Shown: positions 1 through 7,472 of the stretch, one piece after another
Layout of the letters: every line of letters starts with the position of its first letter
Numbering within the stretch: the stretch's first letter is position 1
Source of the DNA: CACPJA01 sp964629335
Lineage (GTDB): Bacteria; Pseudomonadota; Gammaproteobacteria; Steroidobacterales; UBA11654
Direction of reading: 5' to 3'
Length of the DNA: 7,590 nucleotides
Assembly (NCBI GenBank): GCA_964629335.1
Contig: CAZVRH010000054.1
Span: 1 to 7,590, forward strand
The notes under the pieces: model-generated
Databases searched by the model: none
Told to the model about the DNA's origin: nothing
Seen by the model: the letters and a program-made list of their open reading frames with translations, nothing else
Translations under genes and position numbers: made by a program

Positions 1-1737
1 AGTGAGGCTTTTGTTGAAACCATGGCTGCTCATGGTGTAACAGAAATATTTGGAATTATGGGCTCAGCGTTTATGGATGCTATGGATATTTTTGAGCCTG
101 CCGGTATTCGTTTTATTTCTGTAGTACACGAACAAGGCGCTGCACATATGGCTGACGGTTACTCTCGTGTTAGTGGCAAACAGGGTGTATGTATAGGACA
201 AAATGGTCCAGGGATTAGCAACTGTGTCACGGGTATTGCCGCTGCATTCTGGGCACATTCACCGGTGGTCATTGTTACTCCGGAAACAGGAACCATGGGA
301 ATTGGTTTGGGTGGGTTTCAGGAGGCAAACCAACTACCCATGTTTCAGGAATTCACCAAGTACCAAGTACATTTAAATAACTCGAATCGGATGGCAGAAT
401 TTACCGGACGATGTTTTGACCGAGCGCTCTCAGAAATGGGACCTACACAAATCAATATTCCCAGAGATTTATTTTATGGTGAAATTGATGTCGATATTCC
501 TGAGCCTATTCATCTTGACCGAGGTCCTGGCGGTGAACAAACACTTGATGAAGCAGCAACTTTGCTGGCCAATGCTAAGTTTCCAGTGATTGTTTCAGGA
601 GGCGGTGTTGTCAATGCTGGTGGCGTGGATGCATGTAAACGATTAGCAGAACGTCTTGGCTCTCCAGTAGTCAATAGCTATTTGCACAATGATTCTTTCC
701 CTGCAAGCCATCCGCTTTGGTGTGGGCCACTTGGTTATCAGGGCTCAAAAGCAGGCATGCGACTCATTAGTCAGGCTGATGTTGTTTTGGCACTCGGCAC
801 TCGTCTTGGACCATTTGGAACATTGCCACAATACGGTCTAGATTATTGGCCAAGCAATGCCAAAATCATCCAGGTAGATGCCGACCATAAAATGCTGGGA
901 TTGGTAAAAAAAATCTCTGTGGGTATTTGTGGTGACGCTAAGGCATCGACTGAAGCCTTGCTTCATAGACTTAAAGGTATGAGTCTGGCAAGCGATATAA
1001 ATAAAAAAGATCGAGCAACAAAAATTGCTGTTGCTAAGAAGGAGTGGGAGCAGGAACTCGATGAATGGATCCATGAGACAGACGACTTTAGTAAAGAGGC
1101 AATAAAAAAAGCCGGTGAGGGTTTTCTTCATCCTCGCCAAGTCTTACGTGAACTTGAAAAAGCAATGCCCAAAGATGTTATGGTTTCAACCGACATTGGC
1201 AATATTAATTCCGTTGCCAACAGTTATTTACGTTTTGAAAAACCACGCAGCTTCTTTGCTGCAATGAGTTTTGGCAACTGTGGTTATGCTTTCCCAACAA
1301 TTATTGGCGCCAAGGTTGCAGCACCAGATCGACCTGCTATTGCCTATGCTGGAGATGGAGCATGGGGCATGAGTATGGGTGAGGTCATGACCTGTGTGCG
1401 TGAAGGAATACCAGTAACAGCTGTTGTTTTTAATAACGGTCAATGGGGGGCAGAGAAAAAAAATCAAGTGGACTTTTACAATCAACGCTTCATAGCCGGA
1501 GAGCTGGATAACCAAAGTTTTGCTAATATTGCTCGAGCGATGGGAGCGGAAGGTATTACGGTTAATCAGCTTGGAGAGGTTGGATCAGCTCTAAACACTG
1601 CTATAGATGCACAGATGAATGATCAAAAAACGACTGTCATAGAAATTATGTGTACCCAAGAATTGGGTGATCCATTTCGGCGTGACGCCTTATCAAAACC
1701 AGTTCGTTATCTCGAAAAATACAAAAAGTACGTTTAA
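1..1737 (+). CDS. xsc: Sulfoacetaldehyde acetyltransferase, 5' end cut by window edge
   Basis: This thiamine-diphosphate enzyme converts sulfoacetaldehyde plus phosphate to acetyl phosphate and sulfite in the cytoplasm, the desulfonating step of taurine and other C2-sulfonate catabolism. The frame is open from base 1 (SEAFVET before the first ATG at 22). Relatives begin with a few residues followed by SEAFVET, so the real start lies just outside the window and the ATG at 22 is internal. The visible 578 residues show the N-terminal ThDP glutamate in VVHEQGA (about residue 44), the ThDP/Mg motif GDG at 451-453 closing with NN at 478-479, then QWGAEKKNQVDFYN and GDPFRRDALSKPVR near the C-terminus. 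These last two are Xsc hallmarks that separate it from acetolactate synthase. The length is normal for the family. It is followed 15 bases later by pta, which uses its product. Arginine codons are almost all CGN (22 of 24). Identity is very secure. Confidence 0.96.
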   Translation, partial: SEAFVETMAAHGVTEIFGIMGSAFMDAMDIFEPAGIRFISVVHEQGAAHMADGYSRVSGKQGVCIGQNGPGISNCVTGIAAAFWAHSPVVIVTPETGTMGIGLGGFQEANQLPMFQEFTKYQVHLNNSNRMAEFTGRCFDRALSEMGPTQINIPRDLFYGEIDVDIPEPIHLDRGPGGEQTLDEAATLLANAKFPVIVSGGGVVNAGGVDACKRLAERLGSPVVNSYLHNDSFPASHPLWCGPLGYQGSKAGMRLISQADVVLALGTRLGPFGTLPQYGLDYWPSNAKIIQVDADHKMLGLVKKISVGICGDAKASTEALLHRLKGMSLASDINKKDRATKIAVAKKEWEQELDEWIHETDDFSKEAIKKAGEGFLHPRQVLRELEKAMPKDVMVSTDIGNINSVANSYLRFEKPRSFFAAMSFGNCGYAFPTIIGAKVAAPDRPAIAYAGDGAWGMSMGEVMTCVREGIPVTAVVFNNGQWGAEKKNQVDFYNQRFIAGELDNQSFANIARAMGAEGITVNQLGEVGSALNTAIDAQMNDQKTTVIEIMCTQELGDPFRRDALSKPVRYLEKYKKYV

Positions 1738-1752
1738 GTCAGTGAACGCTTC

Positions 1753-2676
1753 ATGTTGAGCTCTAGACCTTTTGAATGCCCATCAAACTTGTTAATCCAA
1801 GCTGAGCAATTAACGCCACTAAGAACGGCTATCGTTAATGCTGAAACAGCAACGGTAATGAAGAGCGCCAAATTAGCAACAGAGCACAATCTAATTGAAC
1901 CGACATTGATTGGTGATTCTGATGCTATTAATTCCATAGCAACTGCAATCCATTGGGACGTAGAAAAATTTACTGTCATTGATGCTGGGAGTGAAATAGA
2001 GGCAGCAAAAATCAGTGTAGGCAAAGCACAGAGTGGAGAGGTTTCTGCATTAATGAAAGGCCATATTCACACAGAAATTTTGATGCATGAGGCCTTAAAA
2101 AGAAAACAAGGGATCCGCTTAAAGAGACGCCCCAGCCACGCTTTTTATATGACTGTACCAGGACATGAACATAGTATTTGTATAACTGATGCTGTTCTTA
2201 ATGTTTTGCCTCGCGTGAAGCAGAAAATTGAAATTATTCGTAATGTTACAGAACTCATGCATGCACTTGGAAATTCTAAACCACGAATTGCATTGGTTTC
2301 TGGAACTGAAATAGCAACGTCTGAAATGCCTTCCAGCATGGATGCTATTGAGATTGTTAAAGAATCTGGAAATGCCGCTTTATCTGGAGCTGAAATTGCC
2401 GGACCAATGGCTTTGGATATAGCCATTTCAAAACAGGCAGCAATGATTAAGGGCGTGAAAAATGAAGTTGCAGGTAAGGCAGACGTGTTGGTTGTGCCCA
2501 ATTTGGAGGCCGGCAATATGTTGTTTAAGCAAATGGTTTATTCCATGAGTGCCACTGCTGCTGGTTTGGTGCTTGGCATGAAAGTACCTGTTATGCTTAC
2601 CTCTCGTTCAGATCCACCCGAGGCAAGACTCGCATCGGCAGCTTTGGCCTCAATATATGCTTCCCATAGGAATTAA
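1753..2676 (+). CDS. pta: Phosphate acetyltransferase, short form
   Basis: This predicted cytoplasmic enzyme transfers the acetyl group of acetyl phosphate to CoA, so carbon released by Xsc can enter central metabolism as acetyl-CoA. The 307-residue protein is a single PTA_PTB catalytic domain without the long N-terminal part of E. coli Pta, and its length is normal for this short family. Visible family motifs are TPLRTAIVNAE (21-31), ALMKGHIHT (99-107), RRPSHAF (125-131), ITDAVLN (144-150), VPNLEAGNM (248-256) and LTSRSDPPEARLAS (282-295). The start at 1753 fits the usual N-terminus of the family, although no clear Shine-Dalgarno precedes it. The gene lies 15 bases after xsc, so the two are probably co-transcribed. 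Short Pta proteins overlap in sequence with phosphate butyryltransferases. The xsc neighbour is the main reason for preferring acetyl as substrate, and this rests on context. Confidence 0.9.
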   Translation: MLSSRPFECPSNLLIQAEQLTPLRTAIVNAETATVMKSAKLATEHNLIEPTLIGDSDAINSIATAIHWDVEKFTVIDAGSEIEAAKISVGKAQSGEVSALMKGHIHTEILMHEALKRKQGIRLKRRPSHAFYMTVPGHEHSICITDAVLNVLPRVKQKIEIIRNVTELMHALGNSKPRIALVSGTEIATSEMPSSMDAIEIVKESGNAALSGAEIAGPMALDIAISKQAAMIKGVKNEVAGKADVLVVPNLEAGNMLFKQMVYSMSATAAGLVLGMKVPVMLTSRSDPPEARLASAALASIYASHRN

Positions 2677-2677
2677 T

Positions 2678-2684
2678 GAGAGAG
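2678..2684 (+). promoter_or_regulatory. Ribosome binding site that decides the symporter start
   Basis: The purine run GAGAGAG lies 5 bases before the ATG at 2690, immediately after the pta stop codon. It is the clearest Shine-Dalgarno-like site in the window and supports 2690 over the upstream in-frame ATG at 2657. Confidence 0.6.
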
Positions 2685-2689
2685 TATTT

Positions 2690-4141
2690 ATGACTAGCAT
2701 TGATAAAACAATTAACGACGCATTTAAGCCAATTGCATCAGGATTTAATGATTTAGTTTTTTATTCTGTTCCAATCGGGGAGACACAACTCCCTTTAATC
2801 GTGGTCTGGCTTATCGCAGGCGCTTTGTATTTTACCTTTTATCTACGACTTATTAATATTCGTGGTTTTACTCATGCGATTCGGATTGTTTTTGGAAAAG
2901 AAGACAAAACAGAAACAGCATCTGGAGAAATCTCTCATTTCCAAGCACTAGCAACCGCAGTTTCCGGAACCGTGGGCGTTGGTAATGTTACACATGTTGC
3001 TGTTGCGATATCCATTGGTGGCCCAGGGGCTGCTTTCTGGCTCATTGTTGCAGGGTTTTTAGGTATGGCGTCTAAATTCGTTGAATGTACTCTGGGGGTT
3101 AAATATCGTCAAGTCAATGCAGATGGCTCAGTGTCTGGTGGGCCTATGTATTACATGGACAAAGGGCTGGCTGAAAAAAATATGCCTCGTATGGGTAAGG
3201 TGATGGCCTGGTATTATGCTGTATGTATTGTTGTTGGTTCTCTTGGAGTTGGATGCATGTTTCAAGCCAATCAAGCGTATGTTCAATTTGCCAGTGTCAC
3301 TGGTGGTGCTGAGGGTTTTTTCGGAAGTCGTGGATGGTTGTTTGGATCGATCTTGGCCTTCTTAACTGGCCTTGTCATCATTGGTGGAATTAAAAGTATT
3401 GCCAAAGTTACCTCAAAACTTGTGCCTTTTATGGCATTGCTGTATGTCGGCACAGCATTGGTGGTTATAGGGGCTAATTTTTCTGAGATTCCTTCCGCTA
3501 TCTCAGCGATTTTTACTAATGCTTTTAGTCCTGAGGGCGTCACTGGTGGCATAATCGCAGTCCTTATTTTGGGTTTCCGCCGTGCGGCTTTCTCCAATGA
3601 AGCAGGCATTGGGTCATCAGCTATTGCACATGCAACGGTTAAAACTGATGAGCCTTTGACACAAGGGTTTGTGGCAATGCTAGAGCCATTTATTGATACC
3701 GTTGTTGTATGCACAATTACTGCTCTAGTTATCATTTTAACCGTTTACGATCCTGCGATGCTGAACGAAGGTACGATCCGTGGGGTAGAGTTGACGTCCA
3801 GTGCATTTGCCAGCGTTATACCCTGGTTTCCAAATGTTCTTGCTCTTGTGGTGATGTTGTTCGCGTATTCGACCATGATTTCTTGGTCTTATTATGGGTT
3901 GGAGGGGTTTGTTTATATGTTTGGATCAAAATCAGGAACCAAAAGAATTTATAACATGGTGTTTTGTTTATTTGTGGTTATTGGTTGCACTGTGCAGCTT
4001 GATGCTGTTCTGGATTTTTCTGATGCAATGATTTTTGCGATGGCGCTTGCCAATATGTTAGCGTTGTATTTGCTCGGACCAACGGTGAAACGTGAGTTGG
4101 ATGCCTACTGGACCAAATTAAAGACAAGATCATCTAGTTGA
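2690..4141 (+). CDS. AGCS-family sodium/amino-acid symporter, sulfonate-linked
   Basis: This integral inner-membrane carrier of the alanine/glycine:cation symporter family (LeuT-like fold) is expected to import a small zwitterion with Na+. The 483 residues contain roughly 10-11 hydrophobic segments, beginning near residue 33. Family motifs are SGTVGVGN (92-99), SIGGPGAAFW (108-117), SKFVECTLGVKYR (128-140), GGPMYYMDKGL (150-160), RRAAFSNEAGIGSSAIAHA (297-315), LEPFIDT (331-337) and STMISWSYYGLEG (394-406). An in-frame ATG at 2657 lies inside pta. The ATG at 2690 is preferred because GAGAGAG (2678-2684) sits 5 bases upstream and the N-terminus then matches the family. The gap to pta is 13 bases. 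Known members carry alanine or glycine. Placement after xsc-pta suggests taurine, another sulfonate, or the alanine formed by taurine:pyruvate aminotransferase, but the substrate is an inference. Two residues after GN (Thr-His instead of the usual Ala-Gly) are unusual. Confidence 0.9.
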   Translation: MTSIDKTINDAFKPIASGFNDLVFYSVPIGETQLPLIVVWLIAGALYFTFYLRLINIRGFTHAIRIVFGKEDKTETASGEISHFQALATAVSGTVGVGNVTHVAVAISIGGPGAAFWLIVAGFLGMASKFVECTLGVKYRQVNADGSVSGGPMYYMDKGLAEKNMPRMGKVMAWYYAVCIVVGSLGVGCMFQANQAYVQFASVTGGAEGFFGSRGWLFGSILAFLTGLVIIGGIKSIAKVTSKLVPFMALLYVGTALVVIGANFSEIPSAISAIFTNAFSPEGVTGGIIAVLILGFRRAAFSNEAGIGSSAIAHATVKTDEPLTQGFVAMLEPFIDTVVVCTITALVIILTVYDPAMLNEGTIRGVELTSSAFASVIPWFPNVLALVVMLFAYSTMISWSYYGLEGFVYMFGSKSGTKRIYNMVFCLFVVIGCTVQLDAVLDFSDAMIFAMALANMLALYLLGPTVKRELDAYWTKLKTRSSS

Positions 4142-4167
4142 CGGCTAGAATAGGGCTAAAATAAAAA
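4138..4167 (+). promoter_or_regulatory. Candidate sigma70-type promoter for the ctlX-birA unit
   Basis: TTGACG (4138-4143, five of six matches to the -35 consensus) is followed after 18 bases by TAAAAA (4162-4167, four of six matches to the -10 consensus). It overlaps the stop codon of the symporter gene and would start transcription about 20 bases before the ATG at 4197. The 55-base gap is the only sizeable gap between the two gene blocks, and its position fits a new transcription unit. The region is AT-rich, so a chance match is quite possible. Confidence 0.35.
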
Positions 4168-4196
4168 TAGATTAATATCGTAGATTCTTCATTCTC

Positions 4197-5129
4197 ATGT
4201 ATAAGCAAGTTACATCTCAGTTATTAATGGTCAGGCCGGCTAACTTTTCAAGCAATACTGAAACTCAAGAAACGAATAAATTTCAACTTACCCTTAATGA
4301 AAACGACTCGCAGGAAATAATTCAGTCTCTAGCGGTTAAAGAGTTTGACAATATGATCAAAATTTTAAGAGATCACCAAATAACTGTTATTGATGTTGAT
4401 GACATTAAAGAATTAAATAATACAGACGCAGTTTTTCCAAATAATTGGGTCACTTTTCACCAGGATAATTCTGTCGTTCTCTATCCTATGATGGCGTCTT
4501 CAAGGAGAAGTGAAAAAAGGCATGATATCCTCAAATATCTTGAGGAATATCAATCATTTAAGATTGATCGAATCATTGATCTTAGTTACATGGAAAAAGA
4601 CAATCTTTTTCTTGAAGGGACTGGAAGTATGGTTTTAGATCGTGTTAATAAGTTTGCATTTGCATGTAAGTCCACAAGGACATCTAGAGTAGCTTTGGAA
4701 GTTTTTTGCAAAGAGTTAAATTATATTCCCGTGGTGTTTGATGCTTTGGATGATGATTATCCAATTTACCATACAAATGTCATGATGAGTTTGGGTAAGG
4801 AAACTGCTTTCTTTTGTAGCGAATCTATAAAGAATAAGAAAGATATTAGGCTAGTTAAAGAGTGTATGGGCAAATCAGAAAGAAAAACTATTGAGATATC
4901 AATAGATCAAATGAATCAATTTGCTGGCAATGTTATGGAAGTTATTAATTCAGAAGGAAAATCACATTTGATTATGTCGGATTCGGGATATCAATCTTTA
5001 AATACAAGACAAATTGATCTAATAAATAGTGTCTCCACAATCGTCCCGATTCCATTAGATACAATTGAAAAATTTGGGGGCGGAAGTGCTAGATGTATGA
5101 TCGCTGAGATCTTTCTTCAGAAAATATAA
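4197..5129 (+). CDS. ctlX: CtlX-like arginine deiminase-related hydrolase
   Basis: The 310-residue protein belongs to the amidinotransferase/arginine-deiminase fold (guanidine-modifying enzymes), in the group annotated as CtlX, citrulline-utilisation hydrolase. It is probably a soluble enzyme hydrolysing a guanidino or ureido compound; the actual substrate cannot be read from the sequence. Family landmarks run in order: LMVRPANF (10-17), DAVFPNNWVTFH (77-88), VVLYPMMASSRR (93-104), FLEGTGSMVLDR (138-149), YHTNVMMSLG (191-200) and GGGSARCMIAEIF (294-306). His192 and Cys300 are at the expected catalytic histidine and nucleophilic cysteine positions, so the enzyme looks intact. The start at 4197 gives the usual few residues before the MVRP motif, although no Shine-Dalgarno is seen. 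It begins a run of four closely spaced genes, 10 bases before a DMT transporter. Arginine codons are strongly AGA/AGG (11 of 13), unlike the block to its left. Confidence 0.85.
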   Translation: MYKQVTSQLLMVRPANFSSNTETQETNKFQLTLNENDSQEIIQSLAVKEFDNMIKILRDHQITVIDVDDIKELNNTDAVFPNNWVTFHQDNSVVLYPMMASSRRSEKRHDILKYLEEYQSFKIDRIIDLSYMEKDNLFLEGTGSMVLDRVNKFAFACKSTRTSRVALEVFCKELNYIPVVFDALDDDYPIYHTNVMMSLGKETAFFCSESIKNKKDIRLVKECMGKSERKTIEISIDQMNQFAGNVMEVINSEGKSHLIMSDSGYQSLNTRQIDLINSVSTIVPIPLDTIEKFGGGSARCMIAEIFLQKI

Positions 5130-5139
5130 TCATTTTATT

Positions 5140-6024
5140 ATGAATAACCCAACCAAAGGTTCACTTAGTGTTATGTCAGGTGCTGTATTAATAAGTTTTT
5201 CTCCAGTTTTTGTCAAATTGGCTGACTTAGAACCTACGGTCAGTGGTTTTTATAGAGTATTTATTGGAAGCATAGTTTTAGTAATCATTTATTTGCTCAA
5301 GTACAAAGAGAATCCATTCAATAAAAAAATCTCTAAATATATAATTTTTGGAGGTATTTTTTTTAGTTTAGATCTTTGGTTTTGGCACAGATCTATTGTT
5401 TATGTCGGGCCTGGCTTATCGACTCTTTTAGTGAATTTCCAAATATTAATTTTACCGTTCTTGGCTTTACTGTTTTTTAACCAGAAAACAAAAAAGATTC
5501 AGATCTTTGCAATATTTTTAGGGTTATTGGGTTTATTTCTTATTACAGGAGACTACTGGGAGATATCAGGTTACAACTATAAAATAGGTGTATTGTTTGG
5601 GCTTTTAACAGCTGCATCATACGCTGGTTATATCATCTCTATGAAAAGCATTGACCATAATGCAAAAGTTAACTCTGACCCAATTTTTAATTTGATGTTT
5701 GTTTCATTGGTTTCTGCCGGGTTACTTTTTTTATTCTCAACAGTTGAACAAGAATCTTTAAGCATCAATGGATCCAGTAATCTTTTTTGGATGATTTCCT
5801 ATGGAATTTTTTCACATGTCTTAGGATGGTTTTTTATACTTAATGGGCTCCAGAAAATCACAGCTGTTTCTGCTGGAATTATATTACTCACCCAGCCTAT
5901 GCTTTCATATGTTTGGGAAATCTTAATCTTTCAGAAAATTATTTTACCAATCGAATTATTGGGGATAGTTAGTGTACTTTTAGCTATGATGATTACTGTT
6001 AGGTCGGAGAATCAACAAAATTAA
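5140..6024 (+). CDS. EamA/DMT-family ten-helix transporter
   Basis: This is an inner-membrane protein of the drug/metabolite transporter superfamily with two EamA repeats, about residues 7-136 and 148-288, and about ten hydrophobic segments in 294 residues, the usual length. The first repeat opens with SVMSGAVLISFSPVFVKLA followed by EPTVSGFYRVFIGS, a typical EamA start. Positively charged stretches (KYKENPFNKK, near residue 55-65) mark a cytoplasmic loop. Members export or import amino acids, metabolites or nucleotide precursors, and the substrate cannot be deduced here. It starts 10 bases after ctlX and ends 9 bases before plsY, so it is probably part of the same transcript. It may carry the substrate or product of the CtlX-like enzyme, which is only a neighbourhood argument. 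No Shine-Dalgarno is visible before the ATG. Confidence 0.85.
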   Translation: MNNPTKGSLSVMSGAVLISFSPVFVKLADLEPTVSGFYRVFIGSIVLVIIYLLKYKENPFNKKISKYIIFGGIFFSLDLWFWHRSIVYVGPGLSTLLVNFQILILPFLALLFFNQKTKKIQIFAIFLGLLGLFLITGDYWEISGYNYKIGVLFGLLTAASYAGYIISMKSIDHNAKVNSDPIFNLMFVSLVSAGLLFLFSTVEQESLSINGSSNLFWMISYGIFSHVLGWFFILNGLQKITAVSAGIILLTQPMLSYVWEILIFQKIILPIELLGIVSVLLAMMITVRSENQQN

Positions 6025-6033
6025 TTTAATCTT

Positions 6034-6657
6034 ATGTTACTTCTTGGAATTATAATTTTATCTGCTTATTTTATTGGGTCTATAAATGGCGGGCTTATTA
6101 TCAGCAAACTACAGGGTTTAGATATCAGAACCAAGGGAAGCGGTAATGCTGGAGCCACAAATGTTTTAAGAGTCATAGGAGTTAAATCCGGGGTTTTGGT
6201 TTTTTTTATTGATTGTCTTAAAGGGTTCTTAGCGCTTTACTTGACTCATATGTTTCTCGAAAAAACTCAGATTCCTCTATATTTTAACAATGACGTATAT
6301 CTATATTTTGCAAGTTTTAGTTCCTTATTAGGACATTGCTATCCAGTGTGGTTTAGTTTTAAAGGAGGAAAGGGTGCTGCTACAGGGCTAGGCAATATTT
6401 TATTTATAGATCCTTTTTTGATTAGCATCCCTTTAGTTGTATTTATTGGGACTCTTTTGTTTTCAAGATATGTTGGGCTTTCAACAATCTGTGCATTTTT
6501 ATCTCTTTTCTTGTTTGGCTGCTTCTTGATCGGGGTTTCAAATTATGAGTTCTTGATTTATTTGTTCATATTGTTCTTATTTATCGTTTACACACATAGA
6601 GATAATATTTCTTCTATGTTAGAAAAAAATGAGCATAAGATTTCCCTTTTTAAATGA
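6034..6657 (+). CDS. plsY: Acyl-phosphate:glycerol-3-phosphate acyltransferase
   Basis: PlsY is an integral inner-membrane enzyme that moves the acyl chain from acyl phosphate (made by PlsX) to position 1 of glycerol-3-phosphate, giving lysophosphatidate, the first step of phospholipid synthesis. The 207-residue protein has about the family's usual length and several membrane helices. All three conserved cytoplasmic motifs are present: GSGNAGATNVLR (35-46), GHCYPVWFSFKGGKGAATG (100-118) and THRDNISSML (187-196). The first helix ends in GSINGG where many relatives have GSIP or GSIS followed by small residues. The gene starts 9 bases after the DMT transporter without a visible Shine-Dalgarno. 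Its stop codon overlaps the start of birA by four bases (ATGA), which suggests translational coupling. All four arginine codons are AGA. Confidence 0.96.
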   Translation: MLLLGIIILSAYFIGSINGGLIISKLQGLDIRTKGSGNAGATNVLRVIGVKSGVLVFFIDCLKGFLALYLTHMFLEKTQIPLYFNNDVYLYFASFSSLLGHCYPVWFSFKGGKGAATGLGNILFIDPFLISIPLVVFIGTLLFSRYVGLSTICAFLSLFLFGCFLIGVSNYEFLIYLFILFLFIVYTHRDNISSMLEKNEHKISLFK

Positions 6658-7466
6658 AGGACACGTTAGCTAAAAAGCCTGAACCTATAGATAAATCAAT
6701 AATATATGAACACATTAAAGAGCTTCTAGACCTTTATGACATAGACTTATCTATAAAAGAAATTGTAGAGACTACCAGCAAAGAATTCAACTCAGAAGAA
6801 GTAAAAGGGAATGATGTCAAGATAGCGCTGGCTGAATTTCAAACACATGGACGAGGAAGAGATACGAAGGTTTGGGAGTCTCCGTTTTCTTCAGGCATAT
6901 GTCTTTCCGTATTTACCAAGGTCAATGTGAAATCGATCCCAATTGGCCTAAGTGTTTATATGGGGGTGGTTCTTATAGATAGTTTAGAGAAAATGGGATT
7001 TGAGGGTATCAAAATAAAATGGCCTAATGATCTTTTTTATACAGGTTCTAAGCTAGGAGGAATTTTAATTGAGCTATCACAAAATAAAACTGGTGATTTG
7101 ATAGTTAATTTTGGTTTGGGAATTAATTATTCACTACCTGATGATTTTTATAAATTGATACAAGGTAGCTATAAACCTATCGATTTAAAAAGTGTTAAGA
7201 ATCAGAGTCAACATTCACGGAGCAAAGTTATAGGATTTTTATTATGTGAAATAATAAAAAGCATTAAACAATTTAACTCAAACTCTATTCATGAGATAAA
7301 AAGTAGATGGAATGAATTGGATTACTTTTATAATAAGGAAATTAAAATAAATTCTGGAGATCAGTCAATTAGAGGATTAAATAAAGGTATTGATTCAGAC
7401 GGGGCTTTGCTGATAAAACAAAAAAGCAGCATGAAGCGAATTATTTCAGGACAAATTGATCTATAG
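6654..7466 (+). CDS. birA: Biotin-protein ligase, no DNA-binding domain
   Basis: This predicted cytoplasmic enzyme activates biotin with ATP and attaches it to the biotin carboxyl carrier protein of acetyl-CoA carboxylase, the entry step of fatty-acid synthesis. The 270-residue protein is shorter than E. coli BirA (321) and has no recognisable helix-turn-helix before the catalytic domain, so it is probably not a repressor of biotin genes. Visible catalytic parts are Q63 followed by GRGR (66-69), KWPNDLFY (122-129), the likely catalytic lysine K133 in SKLGGILIEL (132-141) and FGLGIN (153-158). The small C-terminal domain has GIDSDGALLI (245-254). Two sites deviate: the STN biotin contact is TTS (40-42), and the loop after GRGR reads DTKVW instead of the usual RGRxW. 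The ATG lies inside the plsY stop (four-base overlap). The rest of the active site looks intact, so a working ligase is likely. Confidence 0.92.
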   Translation: MKDTLAKKPEPIDKSIIYEHIKELLDLYDIDLSIKEIVETTSKEFNSEEVKGNDVKIALAEFQTHGRGRDTKVWESPFSSGICLSVFTKVNVKSIPIGLSVYMGVVLIDSLEKMGFEGIKIKWPNDLFYTGSKLGGILIELSQNKTGDLIVNFGLGINYSLPDDFYKLIQGSYKPIDLKSVKNQSQHSRSKVIGFLLCEIIKSIKQFNSNSIHEIKSRWNELDYFYNKEIKINSGDQSIRGLNKGIDSDGALLIKQKSSMKRIISGQIDL

Positions 7467-7472
7467 AATAAC

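Noticed and set aside
1..1737. Acetolactate synthase or another generic ThDP enzyme as identity of the first gene
   Set aside because: The QWGAEKKNQVDFYN and GDPFRRDALSKPVR stretches are typical of Xsc, and the following pta fits its acetyl phosphate product.
2657..2689. Upstream in-frame ATG of the symporter gene
   Set aside because: It lies inside pta, adds residues not typical of the family and has no ribosome site. The ATG at 2690 has one.
3283..3735. Antisense open frame of 150 codons opposite the symporter gene
   Set aside because: Its product has no recognisable motif, and the opposite strand encodes a well-conserved transporter. It is a by-product of that gene's codon pattern.
4133..4149. 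Small inverted repeat TCTAG/CTAGA around the symporter stop codon, a possible terminator
   Set aside because: The stem has only five base pairs with little GC and no T-run after it. It overlaps the candidate -35 box instead.
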